Of a DNA stretch of 21,245 nucleotides, positions 18,940-21,245 are shown piece after piece. The notes beneath the pieces were generated by a model. The model ran no database searches, was not told where the DNA came from, and saw nothing but the letters and a program-made list of their open reading frames with translations. Source of the DNA: a virus. Positions within the stretch are counted from its first letter, which is position 1; every line of letters begins with the position of its first letter. The stretch is from positions 1-21,245 of IMG/VR virus record IMGVR_UViG_3300028559_000218, one strand, 5' to 3'. Both the position numbers and the translations under genes were made by a program.

Positions 18940-20772
18940 ATGTGGTATTGCAACGATAAATATAAAAAAGATTTAGTTGATTTTAATAAAGAATTATTAA
19001 AAATTGAAGGCACAATGCTGGATAAAGAGGCTAAGATAAGTTTAGCTAAATTTTTAAGAGCAAATCTAGGTTTGACTACTGAATTAATTAGTGGAATTAA
19101 ACTTGCTCCATACCAAGAAGTAACTTTAAAAGGATTTTTTAATCGTAATTTTAATATGTGTGTTTGGGGTCGTGGCTGTTCTAAATCATTTATTGCTAGT
19201 GTTTATATTTTTCTACAATGTATATTTGAACCTAATTCTAAAATTTTAATAGCTGGGCCAACATTTAGAACTGCTAGAAATATTTTTACTAATCTAGAAA
19301 AATTAGTAAATAGTAAAGAAGCTCAATTGCTTCAACAAGCTTTTGGAGTCAAAAGCAAAAGAAATGATTTGTTTGAATGGGAGATTAATGGTGGGAATAT
19401 TGTAGCTATTCCTCTTAATGGTGAAAAGGTTCGAGGCTTTCGCGCTAATGTTCTTGTTCTTGATGAGTTTTTACTTATACCAGAAGAAATTATTAAAAAT
19501 GTTCTTATGCCGTTCTTGGTTGCTCCTCAAAATATGAAAGAGCGTATTCAAATCAGAGAAATAGAAGACAAGCTTATCGCTGAAGGTTTGATGAAAGAAG
19601 ATGAAAGAATGATATTTCCAAATAAATCAAAAATGATCGCGTTGTCTTCTGCTAGTTATACATTTGAAAATCTTTATAAAACCTATCAAGAATGGGTTGC
19701 CAATATTTATTCTGATGAAGCAGTCAGAGATGCTACATATTTTGTAAGTCAAATGGGTTACGAATCTTTACCAGAAGAAATGGTTGATAAAACTATTATT
19801 GAAGAAGCTCAAGCTGGTGGATTGAGTCATAGCGGTTTCTTACGAGAGTATTGCGCTCAGTTTACAGATGGAAGTGATAGCTATTTTTCAGCGAAGAAGA
19901 TGCATGAATGTACAATTAAAGATGGTGAAAATCCGACCTCTAAAATTTATGGAGATAAAGATAAAAAATATATATTAGCAATTGATCCAAGCTTTAGCAA
20001 TAGCCCAAGTTCAGATTATTTCGCTATGAGCGTCTTAGAAATTGATGATGAAAAGAAAGATTGTATCATCGTTCATTCTTATGCTGTAGCTGGTGGAGAT
20101 CTTAAAGATCATATCTTGTATTTTCATTATTTATTAAATAATTTTAATGTAGAAATGATTATAATTGATAATGCTGGATATCAATTTATTGACTCTGCAA
20201 ATGAAAATGAATTATTTAGAAAATCTGGAATTAATCTTAAATTCTTTGATGTGAATTCTGACGCTGAAGGAGTAGAGTACGATTTAATGTTAAGAGATGC
20301 AAAAAGACAATATAATAAAGAAACAAAAAGAATTTGCTTCAAACAAGTATTTACTACTGAATTTATCCGTAAAGGAAATGAATATCTTCAAGCAAGTATA
20401 GATCATAAAAAGATATGGTTTGCTAGTCGTATATCTGCAAATGGAGATTCTTTTGGAAGAGTTACTGGAAGTAATATCAATATAGAGAGTACAGGGTTTA
20501 ATAATTTAATTGATTTTATTGAAAATCAAGACGATATGATTTATGCAACAAAGAAAGAATGCAGTTTAATTGAAGTAAAAAGTACTAGCCGTGGTTTTCA
20601 ATCATTTGACTTGCCACAACATCTAAAAAGGAATACTAGTGCTAATAGAGCAAGAAAAGATAGATATACTGCCCTTATGCTTGGTAATTGGGCAAGTAAG
20701 ATATACTATGATATGAATAAAATTGAGAATAAAATGGAAAATGATACATTTACGCCTATAATGTTAAAATAG
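18940..20772 (+). CDS. terL: Terminase large subunit
   Basis: A 610-residue packaging motor. The ATPase domain has Walker A GRGCSKS at 77-83, the AGPTFRTARN block at 105-114 and Walker B VLVLDE at 171-176. The RNase H-like nuclease domain starts near 340 with ILAIDPSF (Asp349) and continues with IIIDNAG (Asp410) and a late acidic pair (QDDMIYA). It cuts concatemeric DNA and pumps it into the prohead. The start is one base after the preceding stop. It is followed by the portal gene, the usual order in tailed phages. Confidence 0.93.
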   Translation: MWYCNDKYKKDLVDFNKELLKIEGTMLDKEAKISLAKFLRANLGLTTELISGIKLAPYQEVTLKGFFNRNFNMCVWGRGCSKSFIASVYIFLQCIFEPNSKILIAGPTFRTARNIFTNLEKLVNSKEAQLLQQAFGVKSKRNDLFEWEINGGNIVAIPLNGEKVRGFRANVLVLDEFLLIPEEIIKNVLMPFLVAPQNMKERIQIREIEDKLIAEGLMKEDERMIFPNKSKMIALSSASYTFENLYKTYQEWVANIYSDEAVRDATYFVSQMGYESLPEEMVDKTIIEEAQAGGLSHSGFLREYCAQFTDGSDSYFSAKKMHECTIKDGENPTSKIYGDKDKKYILAIDPSFSNSPSSDYFAMSVLEIDDEKKDCIIVHSYAVAGGDLKDHILYFHYLLNNFNVEMIIIDNAGYQFIDSANENELFRKSGINLKFFDVNSDAEGVEYDLMLRDAKRQYNKETKRICFKQVFTTEFIRKGNEYLQASIDHKKIWFASRISANGDSFGRVTGSNINIESTGFNNLIDFIENQDDMIYATKKECSLIEVKSTSRGFQSFDLPQHLKRNTSANRARKDRYTALMLGNWASKIYYDMNKIENKMENDTFTPIMLK

Positions 20773-20797
20773 GTGTAATATTTAAAAATAAACAAAA

Positions 20798-21245
20798 ATG
20801 GCTAAAAAACTCCAAAAAGACGAAAAATTAACAAACTATACAACTGGTGAGCCTTTGATGGCTGTAGCAGGAATGAAAGAAATTAAAGCTTCTGATAAAC
20901 TTAGAAGAAATAGATCTGCTACTATAGAAAGAACAGATAAATACGCTAATATTACTAATGGACTAATACCATTTAATAGATCTTCTACTAGCGTTTATAG
21001 TTCGTCTAATATGGACGTTAGAGATGCTGTTATTTTATGCCAAAAAGCTTATTATAATTTTGCAATATTTAGAAACACAGTAGACTTAATGACTGAATTT
21101 AGTTCTAGTAAGATTTATTTTAAAGGTGGAAGTCAAAAGAGCAGAGATTTTTTTGAAGCATTATTTAATAAAATTAATCTTTGGAGTTTTCAAGATAAGT
21201 TTTTTAGAGAATACTATCGTTCTGGAAATGTATTCATGTATAGAT
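20798..21245 (+). CDS. Portal protein, partial (runs off the window)
   Basis: The ATG at 20798 opens a reading frame with no stop up to the end of the window (149 codons). Residues about 78-145 read RDAVILCQKAYYNFAIFRN, then TVDLMTEFSSSKIYFKGG and INLWSFQDKFFREYYRSGN, which matches the N-terminal part of phage portal proteins (natural-fold pattern of capsid-vertex portals with the VxLMxxF...YF and REYYRSGN stretches). The dodecameric portal forms the DNA entry at the capsid vertex and binds the terminase encoded just upstream. The C-terminal part lies outside the window. No strong Shine-Dalgarno is seen. Confidence 0.72.
   Translation, partial: MAKKLQKDEKLTNYTTGEPLMAVAGMKEIKASDKLRRNRSATIERTDKYANITNGLIPFNRSSTSVYSSSNMDVRDAVILCQKAYYNFAIFRNTVDLMTEFSSSKIYFKGGSQKSRDFFEALFNKINLWSFQDKFFREYYRSGNVFMYR

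Overview
The window looks like part of the genome of a tailed, double-stranded DNA phage. It is strongly A+T-rich, with tightly packed genes, many four-base start/stop overlaps and two tRNA genes. A terminase large subunit followed by a portal protein, a PhoH ATPase, phage-type nucleotide enzymes and two sigma-like proteins support this. The host cannot be named from the sequence. Canonical TTGACA/TATAAT promoters and an LpxH-like hydrolase would fit a Gram-negative, probably aquatic bacterium, but that is inference.

Layout. Positions 1-1339 (leftward) hold two small proteins, an array of CAAATAT/ATATTTG palindromes, tRNA-Ser and tRNA-Asn, and two small genes. An HNH endonuclease gene (1420-1917) is the only rightward gene in the left half. 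Positions 8697-1973 form one long leftward operon: micropeptide, dCMP deaminase, degenerate dUTPase-like protein, secreted repeat protein, membrane protein, a GMP reductase/IMP dehydrogenase family enzyme, holo-ACP synthase, LpxH-like phosphoesterase, adenylosuccinate synthetase, acyl carrier protein and several small unknowns. Positions 8739-10635 (leftward) hold a glycine-rich probable virion protein and an unknown. Positions 10694-14103 (rightward) hold a dNMP kinase, a sigma-like factor, a glycosyltransferase and small unknowns. Positions 15025-14125 (leftward) hold two unknowns. Positions 15081-21245 (rightward) hold PhoH, a zinc-ribbon protein, a second sigma-like protein with a Cys-rich insert, a coiled-coil protein, a C2H2/ERCC4 nuclease, terminase and the start of the portal gene.

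Three themes stand out. First, the purine enzymes could together turn GMP into IMP and then adenylosuccinate, moving guanine nucleotides towards adenine in an A+T-rich phage. Second, an acyl carrier protein, its activating synthase and an LpxH-like enzyme share one operon, which suggests an acyl- or aminoacyl-transfer activity of unknown target. Third, at least seven transcription units have a sigma70-like promoter whose -10 box ends only 6-8 bases before the ATG. Transcription should then begin at or next to the start codon, giving leaderless mRNAs. The phage also encodes a tRNA-Ser with the unusual anticodon ACU.
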